Positions 1 to 9,079 of a DNA stretch of 64,000 nt are shown piece after piece. The notes under the pieces are model-generated. The model saw only the letters and a list, made by a program, of their open reading frames with translations, did no database searches and was not told the DNA's origin. Source of the stretch: Okeanomitos corallinicola TIOX110 (GTDB lineage: Bacteria > Cyanobacteriota > Cyanobacteriia > Cyanobacteriales > Nostocaceae); the NCBI RefSeq assembly GCF_038050375.1, contig NZ_CP150886.1, forward strand, positions 4,381,318 to 4,445,317, written 5' to 3'. Position 1 is the stretch's first letter; the number at the start of each line of letters is the position of its first letter. The position numbers and the translations under genes are program-made.

Positions 1-547
1 AACTAGCAGTGTGTAAAAATCCCTTCAAAGCACATTTTTGACGAAACTCCAAAGAAGCTAACCCATTTTGGCGTAATTCTTGTAAATACTCATCATACTG
101 ATCAGGATTACACAACACCGTCAAATGAGCAAAATTCTTAGAAGAAGCCCTTAACATTGCTGGGCCACCGATATCAATATTTTCCACCGCATCAGCCAAC
201 GTCACACCAGGTTTAGCGATAGTTTCCTCAAAAGGATACAAATTCACCACCACTAAATCAATAGGACGAATATCATTATCTGCTAAATCTTGGATATGCT
301 GATCTAAATCCCGTTGTGCTAAAATACCGCCATGAATACGGGGATGGAGTGTTTTTACCCGACCTCCTAAAATTTCCGGTGAACCTGTATAGTCAGAAAC
401 CTTAGTCACAGGAATTCCCGCATCCTTGAGGGTTTTAGCCGTTCCCCCACTGCTGATAATATCAAAGCCAAACTCTTCTACTAAAGTCCGGGCTAAATCA
501 ACGATACCAGTTTTATTAGATACACTCAGCAATGCTAGACGCGCCAT
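1..547 (-). CDS. purH: PurH, bifunctional AICAR transformylase/IMP cyclohydrolase (5' part only)
   Basis: Reading leftwards from an ATG at 547-545, the reverse strand is open to the window edge. The first ~180 residues start [14 protein letters not shown] and contain [23 protein letters not shown] and [10 protein letters not shown], which are hallmark segments of the N-terminal IMP cyclohydrolase (MGS-like) domain of PurH. The family enzyme catalyses the last two steps of de novo IMP synthesis in the cytosol; the C-terminal transformylase domain lies outside the window. No frame disruption is visible. The upstream gap to the next gene (548-749) holds heptad repeats. Identification is confident; only the 3' end is missing. 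Confidence 0.95.
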   Translation of the reverse strand, partial: MARLALLSVSNKTGIVDLARTLVEEFGFDIISSGGTAKTLKDAGIPVTKVSDYTGSPEILGGRVKTLHPRIHGGILAQRDLDQHIQDLADNDIRPIDLVVVNLYPFEETIAKPGVTLADAVENIDIGGPAMLRASSKNFAHLTVLCNPDQYDEYLQELRQNGLASLEFRQKCALKGFLHTAS

Positions 548-606
548 AATTCCCTCAATTCCTTTAACTACAGATTCACAAATAGAAGAATATTGTACCT
601 GGAAAT

Positions 607-709
607 AGGTGACAGGTGACAGGTGACAGGTGACAGGTGACAGGGTGAAGAGGTAAAAAGTTAGTTCTAAATTCTTCGTTCCCCATTCTAAATTCTAAAT
701 TCTAAATTC
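607..709. repeat. Heptad tandem repeats (AGGTGAC x5, then TTCTAAA units)
   Basis: Five back-to-back copies of AGGTGAC occupy about 607-643. TTCTAAA units follow at about 664-673 and 686-709. These are short tandemly repeated repetitive sequences typical of Nostocales intergenic DNA. The same GGTGACA heptad, on the other strand, recurs at 24185 and 45308. Confidence 0.85.
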
Positions 710-749
710 TCCTGATAAAATCATTCATCATAGTAAAATCCCAAATCAC

Positions 750-1703
750 ATGACCTTACAAATACAACCTAAGTTAATTATTCATGGTGGCGCTGGTAGT
801 TCTCTCCAAGGTAAAGGAGGTTTAGCCGCAGTCCGTAATTCCTTAAATAAAATAGTTGAAGAAGTTTATTCCCTACTACTTAATGGTGTCAGTGCTGCTG
901 ATGCAGTAGTTAGGGGTTGTCAATTATTGGAAGATAATCCCCGTTTTAATGCTGGTACTGGTTCTGTATTACAGTCTGATGGTCAAATTCGTATGAGTGC
1001 TTCACTAATGGATGGCACATCAGGCAAGTTTAGCGGTGTGATTAATGTAGCACGGGTAAAAAACCCGATTGAAATGGCTTTCTTTCTCCAAAAATCACCA
1101 GATCGGGTATTGTCTGACTATGGTGCAGCGGAATTAGCCAGAGAATTGCAAGTTCCTAGCTACAATGCTTTAACAGACTTACGTCTCAAAGAATGGATGC
1201 AGGAAAGAGATGACAACTTTAAAAGCACTATGGCTGGGGTAGTCGCAGAACCGGAAATGGCGGAAAGTTCCGAAGCCGGACGGGGTACAATTGGTGTTGT
1301 TGCTTTAGATAGTTCTGGTCAGTTAGCTGCTGGTACTTCCACTGGTGGTAAGGGTTTTGAAAGAATTGGTAGAGTTAGTGATTCTGCTATGCCAGCGGGT
1401 AACTATGCTACTCAATATGCGGGGGTAAGTTGTACCGGTATTGGGGAAGATATTATTGATGAATGTTTAGCAGCTAAAATCGTCATCCGCGTCAGTGATG
1501 GAATGTCTTTAAAAGAGGCAATGTTGAAATCATTTACCGAAGCTAGTAAAAACCAAAGAGATTTAGGGGCGATCGCCTTAGACGCTAATGGTGTTATATC
1601 CTATGGTAAGACCAGCGAAATCCTACTCGCAGCCTACCATGACGGAGATTCTATAGGTGATACCTTGGAATGGAATGATGGGGAATTAATCGGTTATTGT
1701 TAA
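750..1703 (+). CDS. Isoaspartyl peptidase/L-asparaginase, Ntn-hydrolase family
   Basis: 317 residues, normal length for the plant-type asparaginase (peptidase family T2). The N terminus has the IIHGGAGS motif (about 10-17), then NPRFNAGTGSVL around 63-74. The autoproteolytic nucleophile is Thr180 in GRGT-IGVVALD, followed by STGGKGFERIGRVSDS. The family precursor cleaves itself before this Thr into alpha and beta subunits and removes beta-aspartyl residues from isoaspartyl dipeptides, with some asparaginase activity. The gene stands alone; a hairpin terminator follows at 1731. The same enzyme in cyanobacteria can hydrolyse beta-Asp-Arg from cyanophycin breakdown; that role here is inference. 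Confidence 0.93.
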   Translation: MTLQIQPKLIIHGGAGSSLQGKGGLAAVRNSLNKIVEEVYSLLLNGVSAADAVVRGCQLLEDNPRFNAGTGSVLQSDGQIRMSASLMDGTSGKFSGVINVARVKNPIEMAFFLQKSPDRVLSDYGAAELARELQVPSYNALTDLRLKEWMQERDDNFKSTMAGVVAEPEMAESSEAGRGTIGVVALDSSGQLAAGTSTGGKGFERIGRVSDSAMPAGNYATQYAGVSCTGIGEDIIDECLAAKIVIRVSDGMSLKEAMLKSFTEASKNQRDLGAIALDANGVISYGKTSEILLAAYHDGDSIGDTLEWNDGELIGYC

Positions 1704-1730
1704 GTTGTAGGAACTAGAATTAATGCTCTC

Positions 1731-1773
1731 AATGGGTCTGAATAGCAGTTTAGACCCATTATTTAAGTTTTTT
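1731..1773 (+). terminator. Intrinsic terminator after the isoaspartyl peptidase gene
   Basis: A perfect 9-bp stem, AATGGGTCT (1731-1739) against AGACCCATT (1752-1760), with a 12-base loop, is followed by a T-rich tail ending in TTTTTT at 1773. It sits 28 bases after the peptidase stop codon and just before ccsA. Confidence 0.75.
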
Positions 1774-1790
1774 GTAGCGGAGAAGTGTTT

Positions 1791-2834
1791 ATGAATCTGG
1801 TTGTACTCCAGAACTGGTTGGATAATGCCTCTTTTGCTGTCTTATTCTGCACAATGCTGATTTACTGGGTGGGGGCTGCTTTTCCAAATTTATCAGCAAC
1901 TGCGGCTTTAGGAACAGCAGGAATGGCGATCGCTAATTTGTGTATTGCTACTCTTTTGGGGGCAAGATGGATTGAAGCGGGTTATTTCCCCCTCAGCAAT
2001 CTTTATGAATCTTTATTTTTCCTCACCTGGGGAATTACCGCTGTCCATCTTATTGCTGAAAATACCAGTCGTAGCAAGTTGGTGGGGGTGGTTACAGCAC
2101 CTGTGGCTATGGGAATTACAGCTTTTGCTACTTTGACTCTACCATCAGAAATGCAGATTTCTGAACCTTTAGTCCCAGCTTTAAAGTCTAACTGGTTAAT
2201 GATGCACGTCAGTGTGATGATGTTGAGTTATTCCGCTTTAATGGTGGGTTCTCTGTTGGCGATCGCCTTTTTAATCGTCACTCGTGGCCAAAACATCCAA
2301 TTACAAGGTAGTTCTTTTGGTAATGGTGGTTATCGCCAAAATGGTTACAAACTCATCAAGGATGGAGAGTTAGTTACTCAACCTTCCATGTCTGCATCGG
2401 AAAATAACGGTTTTTCTCGCTTAGAAACCACTAACAACGGCAATGGTACTGCTGTGTTAGATGTAGTCACCACTAACCCAACTTTAACAGCAGAAATCCT
2501 TTCTCCCCAACGTCTCACCCTGGCAGAAACCCTCGATAATATCAGCTATCGCGTGATCGGTTTGGGTTTTCCTCTCCTCACAATTGGTATCATTGCTGGT
2601 GGTGTTTGGGCTAATGAAGCATGGGGTTCTTACTGGAGTTGGGATCCGAAGGAAACTTGGGCTTTAATTACTTGGTTAGTTTTTGCCGCCTATCTTCATT
2701 CTAGAATTACCCGTGGTTGGCAAGGTAGAAAACCCGCAATTCTCGCCGCTGGTGGTTTTGTGGTCGTTTGGATCTGTTATTTGGGTGTGAATCTTTTGGG
2801 TAAGGGTTTACATTCTTACGGTTGGTTTTTCTAA
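1791..2834 (+). CDS. ccsA: System II cytochrome c biogenesis protein CcsA (CcsB/ResC family)
   Basis: 347 residues. Multiple hydrophobic segments, and near the C terminus the WWD signature in [13 protein letters not shown] followed by [15 protein letters not shown], define the haem-handling CcsA/ResC family. In System II the protein works with Ccs1/ResB to pass haem across the thylakoid or plasma membrane and attach it to apocytochromes c. A hydrophilic linker (about 175-255) separates the first membrane block from the WWD block. The open frame begins at GTG 1785, but ATG 1791 lies 5 bases after GGAGAAG (1779-1785) and is preferred. Its Ccs1 partner is not next to it. A terminator follows. 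Confidence 0.93.
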   Translation: MNLVVLQNWLDNASFAVLFCTMLIYWVGAAFPNLSATAALGTAGMAIANLCIATLLGARWIEAGYFPLSNLYESLFFLTWGITAVHLIAENTSRSKLVGVVTAPVAMGITAFATLTLPSEMQISEPLVPALKSNWLMMHVSVMMLSYSALMVGSLLAIAFLIVTRGQNIQLQGSSFGNGGYRQNGYKLIKDGELVTQPSMSASENNGFSRLETTNNGNGTAVLDVVTTNPTLTAEILSPQRLTLAETLDNISYRVIGLGFPLLTIGIIAGGVWANEAWGSYWSWDPKETWALITWLVFAAYLHSRITRGWQGRKPAILAAGGFVVVWICYLGVNLLGKGLHSYGWFF

Positions 2835-2852
2835 TTGCATCTGTTTTTATTT

Positions 2853-2878
2853 CCCCTTTCTTTTGAGAGGGGTTTTTT
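2853..2878 (+). terminator. Intrinsic terminator of ccsA
   Basis: CCCCTTTC (2853-2860) pairs with GAGAGGGG (2865-2872) through one wobble, with a TTTT loop, and TTTTTT (2873-2878) follows at once. It lies 18 bases past the ccsA stop. Confidence 0.88.
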
Positions 2879-2883
2879 ATCTC

Positions 2884-2907
2884 ACGCAAAGACGCAAAGA
2901 CGCAAAG
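2884..2907. repeat. ACGCAAAG x3 tandem repeat
   Basis: Three exact 8-base units ACGCAAAG, a fragment of the widespread cyanobacterial GCAAAGACGCAAAG-type intergenic repeat. Confidence 0.8.
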
Positions 2908-2981
2908 AAAAGTTAAAGTGACGAGATTAAGTAGACTGTGGTAAAATATACTTGATTTTATAAGTTTTAAGGTGTTCTACC

Positions 2982-3329
2982 ATGAATAGTCAATTTCTAA
3001 GATTAAGCTCAGATGATGTCATTGTTATTGATCCTGAAAATTTTGAAAGATTAGAAGTACCTAAAACTATGACCCCTGGTGACTTATTAGAAGCAATTAA
3101 AGAAGATGTAGGTTCAGATAATCAAGAAGCAATATTGTTTACAGAAGGAATGGAAGCAAAGGTACTTAGACCTGGTGATGGTTGGAAAAAGGGAAAAATC
3201 AGGTTATGTATAGAATTTTGCCCTGATGAACCAGAAGTAACAGAAACAGCAGCAAATAATAAGACAGCAATAAATCCCGAAAATTCATCATTAGATGATT
3301 TACGACAACAATTAAAAAATATCAGTTAA
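2982..3329 (+). CDS. KGK domain protein
   Basis: 115 residues. The family-defining segment GWKKGKIRL is at about 67-75, preceded by GMEAKVLRPGD. The KGK family is a small soluble protein family nearly confined to cyanobacteria and has no established function. The first ~85 residues align closely with the protein at 3720 (shared SDDVI, NFERLEV, FTxGMEAKVLRPGD and IEFCP), so the two are paralogues. The C-terminal 30 residues are low complexity and differ. No signal peptide or membrane segment is seen. Confidence 0.85.
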   Translation: MNSQFLRLSSDDVIVIDPENFERLEVPKTMTPGDLLEAIKEDVGSDNQEAILFTEGMEAKVLRPGDGWKKGKIRLCIEFCPDEPEVTETAANNKTAINPENSSLDDLRQQLKNIS

Positions 3330-3414
3330 ATTTGACTTGTAACTGGGTACTTATAACTAATGCACGGGTTTAAGCTGTTGTGCAGCTAAAGTTTATAATC
3401 CTAGAATAGTTAAG

Positions 3415-3442
3415 TCTTGTGGTGTGGGCATCTTGCCCGCTA
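3415..3442 (+). repeat. Dispersed hairpin repeat, copy A
   Basis: The core GTGGGCATCTTGCCCGC folds as a 6-bp hairpin with a 5-base loop and one G-U pair. A nearly identical 28-base sequence (one difference) is found inverted at 17717-17744. Confidence 0.8.
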
Positions 3443-3466
3443 AACTTATACAAATTAAATGCACAA

Positions 3467-3483
3467 GTTTAGCAGTGCTAAAC
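3467..3483. repeat. Dispersed palindrome GTTTAGCAGTGCTAAAC, copy A
   Basis: A 7-bp stem (GTTTAGC/GCTAAAC) around AGT. The same sequence occurs at 51763-51783, where it is extended by GG and CC. Confidence 0.8.
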
Positions 3484-3719
3484 CTCTACTTCTGGCATTT
3501 AAACTCATCTTAATTGATTGTAATTTAATTTACATTAAAATTCTTAAAGACTAGATATTTTACTGAGGTTATTTTTCAGCGATTTATATTTATTTTCCTG
3601 GTAGATTGATAATCTGAGCTTTTTACTCATATACATCAGTAAAACTAGACTCCGGAAATATAATACAAGTCAAGTATACTTGAATATATTTAGCTTGATG
3701 GAGTGATAAATTTAGCACT

Positions 3720-4043
3720 ATGAATAAGAAATTTGATAGACTAGATTCAGATGATGTAATTTCCGTTAACCCTGGAAATTTCGAGAGATTAGAAGTATCG
3801 AAAACCTTCACCGTCGTAGAAATTATCGAAATACTGCAAAAATACGCAGGTTGTGTGAATAAGACAGACACACAATTTTTTACCGCAGGAATGGAAGCAA
3901 AGGTACTCAGACCTGGTGATTCCTGGAAAACGGGAAAAATCAGAATTGGGATAGAATTTTGCCCCGCAGAAACAAAAACACAGGAGATAGAAGTTAGTAA
4001 TAATTCACACTCAAATCTAGAAACTGCACCGTTAAATCACTAA
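3720..4043 (+). CDS. KGK domain protein, second paralogue
   Basis: 107 residues, with GMEAKVLRPGD followed by SWKTGKIRIGIEFCP; the KGK motif reads TGK here. It is a paralogue of the protein at 2982 and arose by tandem duplication or parallel retention. Its ATG at 3720 has only a weak upstream GGAG (about 3700). The gap before it is filled with mobile short repeats. Function is unknown for the family. Confidence 0.82.
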   Translation: MNKKFDRLDSDDVISVNPGNFERLEVSKTFTVVEIIEILQKYAGCVNKTDTQFFTAGMEAKVLRPGDSWKTGKIRIGIEFCPAETKTQEIEVSNNSHSNLETAPLNH

Positions 4044-4141
4044 ACTTAATTTGACCATGGGTACATCTGCGTTTATCTGCGTTCCCAACTAAATAATTCA
4101 CCAACGCCATATAATTAATTTAAAATCCTCAGTTAAATCGG

Positions 4142-5122
4142 ATGACCTGGTCTCAACTCCATGCCCAAATACATCGTACCATCCGCGCCCGTCATTTATT
4201 TAAGCGTAACGAAAATTTATTAGTTGCAGTTTCCGGTGGTCAAGACTCTTTATGCTTAATTAAATTATTATTAGATTTAAAACCTAAATGGGGATGGAGT
4301 CTAGCGATCGCCCATTGTGATCATTGTTGGCGTGAAGACTCCCAAGCAAACGCAGATCATGTCAAAAATTTAGCACAAACTTGGAATGTACCTTTTTATT
4401 TAGAAACCGCTACAAATCCTGTTAATAGTGAAGCTACTGCTAGAAGTTGGCGTTATCAAGCTTTAACCAATATAGCCCAAGTTGATAATTATCAATATAT
4501 AGTCACTGGACACACAGCCAGCGATCGCGCGGAAACTTTACTTTACAATTTAATGCGTGGTACTGGTGCGGATGGTTTACAAGCTTTAACTTGGCAACGT
4601 CAACTAACTGATCATATTGTTTTGGTACGTCCTTTACTCGAAGTTACCCGCACCCAAACAGGAAAGTTCTGTCAAGATTTTAATTTACCCATTTGGGAAG
4701 ATTCGACCAATCAAAATTTACAATATGCTCGTAATCGCATCCGTCAGGAATTACTACCATATTTAACAGCGAATTTTAACCCCCAAGTAGAATCCCACTT
4801 AGCAAGAACCGCTGAACTCCTACAAGCGGATGTAGAACATATGGAACAAATAGCTCACCAATTGCGGGTAGAAGCCTCAGTAAAGGGTGAGAAAGGAGAT
4901 TTAAAGGTAAATCGTCATCTTTTAAAAAAACAACCCTTAGCTTTGCAACGTCGGGTGATGCGCCAAATACTCCAAGAAATATTACCGGATGCTCCTAACT
5001 TTGAACATATTGAAAAAATTACCGCTTTAATTACCGCACCCAATCGTTCTCAAACCGATCCGTTTCCAGGGGGTGCGATCGCCATCGTCGCAGGTGAGTG
5101 GATTTTCATCAAAAGAGTTTAG
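4142..5122 (+). CDS. tilS: tRNA(Ile)-lysidine synthase TilS
   Basis: 326 residues. The N-type ATP pyrophosphatase P-loop SGGQDS is at 31-36, followed by HCDHCWREDS, GHTASDRAETLLYNLMRGTG and RPLLEVTR, all TilS signatures. The enzyme uses ATP and lysine to convert C34 of the CAU anticodon of tRNA-Ile2 to lysidine, so that it reads AUA as Ile. The protein lacks the longer C-terminal domain of the E. coli enzyme and matches the shorter form seen in many cyanobacteria. It converges with hmpF, with 33 bases between the stops. Confidence 0.95.
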   Translation: MTWSQLHAQIHRTIRARHLFKRNENLLVAVSGGQDSLCLIKLLLDLKPKWGWSLAIAHCDHCWREDSQANADHVKNLAQTWNVPFYLETATNPVNSEATARSWRYQALTNIAQVDNYQYIVTGHTASDRAETLLYNLMRGTGADGLQALTWQRQLTDHIVLVRPLLEVTRTQTGKFCQDFNLPIWEDSTNQNLQYARNRIRQELLPYLTANFNPQVESHLARTAELLQADVEHMEQIAHQLRVEASVKGEKGDLKVNRHLLKKQPLALQRRVMRQILQEILPDAPNFEHIEKITALITAPNRSQTDPFPGGAIAIVAGEWIFIKRV

Positions 5123-5125
5123 ATG

Positions 5126-5154
5126 AAGGATGAAGTTTTTCACCCCTCATCCTT
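5126..5154. terminator. Possible bidirectional terminator between tilS and hmpF
   Basis: AAGGATGA (5126-5133) pairs exactly with TCATCCTT (5147-5154) around a 13-base loop, squarely between two convergent stop codons. There is no strong T-run, so the call rests on position and stem only. Confidence 0.4.
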
Positions 5155-5155
5155 T

Positions 5156-6916
5156 CTATGATGCTAATAATTCCGTAGAGGAAATCAAACCTTGGAGAGT
5201 CTCACGCATTTCAGAAACAGCCTGAATTTGAGAATCACCTGTTGTTTGCACATCATTTAAGGAATTAGAAATTTCTGTGAGTTTATCCCTAATCCCATCC
5301 AAGCAATCTTGAATAGGCTGTAATGTCTCTTGATAAAGATTAACTTTACCTAAACACTCAGCATTTGCTGTTTGCAAGTTGAGTAATTGTTCTGTCAATG
5401 ATTTGATTTCTTGACGTTTAGACTCCAATTCATTGGTTTGTTGATCAATTTCCCCTTGCTGAGATTCAACTTGAGTAGTTAGTTGTTGAATTTCAGTTTC
5501 TAAATTTTGTAACTCCTGGGAGTATTTTTCCTGTTGTTTCTCAATTTCAGCCAGAATAGATTTTAACTCAGCTGTATTATCCCCTGAAGTATTAGTAACA
5601 GAATGCCCTTGTCTGTACATTAGTACATTTTGATGTTCTTTAAAAATCTTATCCTGCTTGAATAAGTTATTACGTTGTGGTTTTAAACTTTTATTAAGCA
5701 TTTGATACAGGTCTTGTTCTTCTGCTAATTCCAGTTCCAACCGTTTTTTATCATCTTCCGAAGCGGTTTTTATCTTGGCTTCTAGTTCTTTTATAAATTG
5801 ATCTTTGAAATTTAGTTCTTGTTCTTGGTCTCGCACAAAACTAGAATCTATTTCCAGTTTATTTTGCAAATCCTGAACCTGTTTTTGTAATTCCTCCATC
5901 GGCAAGTTTTGTAAAGCTTCCACATCTACATAGGGTTCAAAAGACATATTCCCCAGCATTGCGACCAAAACTTTACCATTTTGGTATAAATTTTCCTGAC
6001 TGCGTTTTTGCTCTTCCAGAAGGAGAGAAAACTCTTTTTTAGAGTCGAGTTGAGTTTGAGAAAGTTGTAACTGAGAGATTTTTGACTCTAGAGAACTTTG
6101 GAACTGCTGTAATTCCGATTGGCGATCGCTCAAAGTTTGGGACAATTGATCAATTTCCCCTTGTTGTTGTTGAGCTAAATTGCGCTCTGACTCCAATTGT
6201 TGCCAATGTGGGTTGAGAGTACCTTGTTGCTGTTCTACAAGTTCAAAAACAAGATTGAGGTTTTCCTGTAAAATTGCCGTAGAACCCATGCCATTGGACA
6301 AGCGATCTAACAAACTCACAATATGTGTACTTTGTGCTTCATCTAAAACAGCGGCTTGGGCTGAATCAGCTTTGAGTTCATCCAGACGACTTTGTTCTCC
6401 CCGTAAATGCTCCCAAGCTCCTTCTAGTTCCTGACTTTTCCGTTCAACCTCCGCTTTGAGTTGTTCGATTTCCTCACGGGATGATTCAACTTCTTGTTTT
6501 TGTTCCTCTAGACGATCAACCTCACTTTCCAGGTTTTGGAGTTGTTCCCACCGTGATTCCATATCCATTTCACGGCGATTTAGCTCTTGGACTTGGAACA
6601 TCAGAGATTGCTTCCACTGGTCAATTTCATCTTCTTTGAGCTTAAACTTTTCCACTTGGCGGGAAAAATTCTGCAAGATATTTACCAATGGTCGTCCTGC
6701 TTCTTGAATTCGTTGCACTTGGCGGTTCGGACTCAATTCCACTAAGACAAGTGCGCCATCATTTAACTTGCTTGCTTCTTCAGCAGCAATGATATCTTCT
6801 GAAACATTGTTCCAATTCTGATCACTGCGTTGACAAGCTAGTAGCTTCAGTTCAGTTTTAGAACCTCCACCCAATAAACCGACTTTTTGTTTTTGTACTT
6901 CTGCTAAATACAGCAC
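5156..6916 (-). CDS. hmpF: HmpF, coiled-coil pilus motility protein
   Basis: 586 residues. A short globular N terminus (MLYLAEVQKQKVGLLGGGSKTELKLLAC) is followed by almost continuous heptad coiled coil, rich in Glu/Gln/Leu, from about 90 to 530. Such a start plus coiled coil, transcribed away from a PatA-CheY-CheW-MCP-CheA set, matches HmpF of Nostoc punctiforme. HmpF is required for hormogonium motility and is linked to type IV pilus placement and activation. No signal peptide or membrane segment is seen, so it should be cytoplasmic. It is divergent from hmpA across a 383-base shared promoter region. The name rests on both sequence type and locus. Confidence 0.88.
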   Translation of the reverse strand: MLYLAEVQKQKVGLLGGGSKTELKLLACQRSDQNWNNVSEDIIAAEEASKLNDGALVLVELSPNRQVQRIQEAGRPLVNILQNFSRQVEKFKLKEDEIDQWKQSLMFQVQELNRREMDMESRWEQLQNLESEVDRLEEQKQEVESSREEIEQLKAEVERKSQELEGAWEHLRGEQSRLDELKADSAQAAVLDEAQSTHIVSLLDRLSNGMGSTAILQENLNLVFELVEQQQGTLNPHWQQLESERNLAQQQQGEIDQLSQTLSDRQSELQQFQSSLESKISQLQLSQTQLDSKKEFSLLLEEQKRSQENLYQNGKVLVAMLGNMSFEPYVDVEALQNLPMEELQKQVQDLQNKLEIDSSFVRDQEQELNFKDQFIKELEAKIKTASEDDKKRLELELAEEQDLYQMLNKSLKPQRNNLFKQDKIFKEHQNVLMYRQGHSVTNTSGDNTAELKSILAEIEKQQEKYSQELQNLETEIQQLTTQVESQQGEIDQQTNELESKRQEIKSLTEQLLNLQTANAECLGKVNLYQETLQPIQDCLDGIRDKLTEISNSLNDVQTTGDSQIQAVSEMRETLQGLISSTELLAS

Positions 6917-7299
6917 ACCGCTAATCCTTTTGATGTACTTTACATTTGTGTTTTGGTCTATACCTTAGATTATTCTGTTAACTAGTCCTGTTTAACCTCA
7001 GTTTAGCAGCACAAGATAGACAAAATTATTGATGAGAGTGATATTCGACATCTTCATATATCTTGATATTTGGTACATTTAGCTAGATCGCATCTCTTAT
7101 ATTCTGTATACATAATAGTGATTATGACTACCATAATAACACTATTTTTTTTAACTGCTCAGAAAAACAGATTGTATCTAAGTTTCTACTACAACTATCC
7201 AGAACAGAATCCTGGAAAAGCCGAACCAAGCGAGAAAAACTGAATGTCACCATTTCTGAAGTAGTTGTTTAATAAACCCAAGGAGGGTTGTGTAAGTAA
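6917..7299. promoter_or_regulatory. Divergent hmpF/hmpA upstream region
   Basis: 383 bases without a gene between hmpF and hmpA. It is AT-rich and must hold promoters in both directions. I see no unambiguous -35/-10 pair. The only clear signal is AAGGAGGG at 7280-7287, the hmpA ribosome binding site, 12 bases before the ATG. Confidence 0.55.
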
Positions 7300-8505
7300 A
7301 TGCAGGGAAATTTAAATGAAATTGATATTTGTAGTATCCTACAGCTAATTGAATTAGGGCAAAGAACCGGTCAGTTATGGGTAGAGTCGCATCAGACCTA
7401 TCAGGGTAACAAAATCGGTAGTAACAACCCCCCTTACAATCGTTCTGCTACCGAGAGTCAAGCCAAGTCATGGTTTGTATTTTTTCTAAACGGTCAAATA
7501 GTCTACTGTCAAGCTGGAGAAAGTAATTTATCTAGAATTGATGACTATTTGCGGCATTACCGAGTTGAAAAAAGACTCAATAGAACACAAATTGTGGCTT
7601 TGGCATCTACGAATTCCCCAGAATATGCTTATATTTGGTTACTGTTAGAACAAAATATTATTACTCCACAAGCAGCTAAGAATATTATTCATGGATTAGT
7701 ACATGAGACACTATTTGATCTGTTGAGTTTACACCAAGGTAGTTTTATTTTCGATTTAGGTACAGGACTTGTTCCCCAATTAACCAGTTTAGCAATTGGA
7801 GATTTAGTGACAAAAATCACCAAGCAAGTCCAGGAATGGAAGCAGCTATATCCCCATATTCAATCACCAGAACAGTTACCAATTTTAGCTGATCTACCTA
7901 GATTAACAGAATCCCTACCAGCAGCGACAGTCAATAAGTTACAAAATTGGGCAGATGGGAAAGTATCCCTGCGCCAATTGGCTCGTTATCTCAACCGTGA
8001 TATTTTAACGGTAGCGAAAGCAATATATCCCTATGTACAACAGGGATGGTTACAATTGGTATATTCAGGTACATCTACCCCTAGTATGACAACATCTACA
8101 TGGGAAGAGAAAAATAAATATAAAGGACGGGTAGTATGTATTGAAGATGCGATCGCTATCTGTGAAAATGTAGAGTCAATATTAAGACCCCAGGGATATG
8201 AAGCGATTTCTATGACAAAACCGTTAGAAGCCCTCAGTCTGGTATTTCAAATTAAACCGAACCTAATTTTATGCGACATTGCAATGCCCGAATTAGATGG
8301 ATATGAAATTTGCGCTATGCTACGACATTCTACAGCATTTAAACTTGTACCCATCATCATGCTAACAGGTAAGGAAGGATTTATTGATCGAGTTAGAGCT
8401 AGTATGCTTGGAGCTACAGACTACTTAACAAAACCATTTACCGATACAGAATTAATTATGCTTGTAGAAAAATACATTGACAAAGATTCTAGTGTAAAAA
8501 TATAA
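7300..8505 (+). CDS. hmpA: HmpA, PatA-type response regulator (PATAN domain + receiver)
   Basis: 401 residues. The N-terminal ~260 residues start MQGNLNEIDICSILQLIELGQRTGQLWV, typical of the PATAN/DUF4388 domain. A C-terminal receiver (about 278-395) has phospho-acceptor Asp326 in ILCDIAMPELDGYE and the conserved Lys in YLTKPF. This is the PatA architecture used by cyanobacterial phototaxis and hormogonium systems. It is the first gene of the rightward hmp set, probably receiving phosphate from HmpE. Its output is unknown in detail; in related systems PatA-type regulators bind pilus extension ATPases. Confidence 0.88.
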   Translation: MQGNLNEIDICSILQLIELGQRTGQLWVESHQTYQGNKIGSNNPPYNRSATESQAKSWFVFFLNGQIVYCQAGESNLSRIDDYLRHYRVEKRLNRTQIVALASTNSPEYAYIWLLLEQNIITPQAAKNIIHGLVHETLFDLLSLHQGSFIFDLGTGLVPQLTSLAIGDLVTKITKQVQEWKQLYPHIQSPEQLPILADLPRLTESLPAATVNKLQNWADGKVSLRQLARYLNRDILTVAKAIYPYVQQGWLQLVYSGTSTPSMTTSTWEEKNKYKGRVVCIEDAIAICENVESILRPQGYEAISMTKPLEALSLVFQIKPNLILCDIAMPELDGYEICAMLRHSTAFKLVPIIMLTGKEGFIDRVRASMLGATDYLTKPFTDTELIMLVEKYIDKDSSVKI

Positions 8506-8700
8506 ACCCAAAAGAAAACTTGTAGATTTGCTCACAGATAGAGTAAAAAATGTTATCACATAATCAGCAAAACCCAGGAAAACGCTTATGATAGATGAAT
8601 TAATTAAACAGTAGAATTAATTTATACACTTATTCTTGAAAAAAAAGAATTTGTGAGGATTTCAGAAAAAATTTTTCAGGTAGGAGGTACATAGAAATTT

Positions 8701-9066
8701 ATGAGTACAGTTCTGATTGTCGAAGATAGTATTGCCCAAAGGGAGATGATCACCGATCTTCTCAAAGCCAGTGGCTTAAAAGTTAATCATGCTGGTGATG
8801 GAGTAGAAGCTTTAGAAGCTATTCAACTAACACCACCGGATCTAGTAGTTTTAGATATTGTCATGCCTAGAATGAACGGATACGAACTATGTCGGCGCTT
8901 AAAATCCGATCCCAAAACCCAAAACGTCCCCGTAGTCATGTGTTCTTCCAAAGGAGAAGAATTTGATCGCTACTGGGGGATGAAACAGGGAGCAGATGCT
9001 TACATAGCCAAACCATTTCAACCAACGGAATTGGTAGGAACAGTTAAACAACTGCTGCGGGGATAA
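8701..9066 (+). CDS. hmpB: HmpB, CheY-like response regulator
   Basis: 121 residues, a stand-alone receiver domain. Acidic pair E8/D9 (IVEDS), phospho-acceptor Asp52 (LVVLDIVMP) and Lys104 (IAKPF) are all present. GTAGGAGGTAC at about 8681-8691 provides a strong ribosome binding site. It is separated from hmpA by 195 bases with no gene, so it may have its own promoter as well as readthrough. It likely shuttles phosphate from HmpE to the pilus machinery or acts as a sink (PilH-like). Confidence 0.9.
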   Translation: MSTVLIVEDSIAQREMITDLLKASGLKVNHAGDGVEALEAIQLTPPDLVVLDIVMPRMNGYELCRRLKSDPKTQNVPVVMCSSKGEEFDRYWGMKQGADAYIAKPFQPTELVGTVKQLLRG

Positions 9067-9079
9067 GGATGAAAACATC

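Larger units (their letters stand above)
3330..3719. other. Intergenic region with two dispersed repeats, no gene seen
   Basis: 390 bases between the KGK paralogues. It carries a 28-base repeat at 3415-3442 whose inverted copy is at 17717, and a palindrome at 3467-3483 whose copy is at 51763. No convincing reading frame or RNA gene is visible. Confidence 0.7.

Noticed and set aside
607-643. CRISPR array
   Set aside because: The repeats here and at 61853 are uninterrupted 7-base units without spacers, and no cas genes are in the window.
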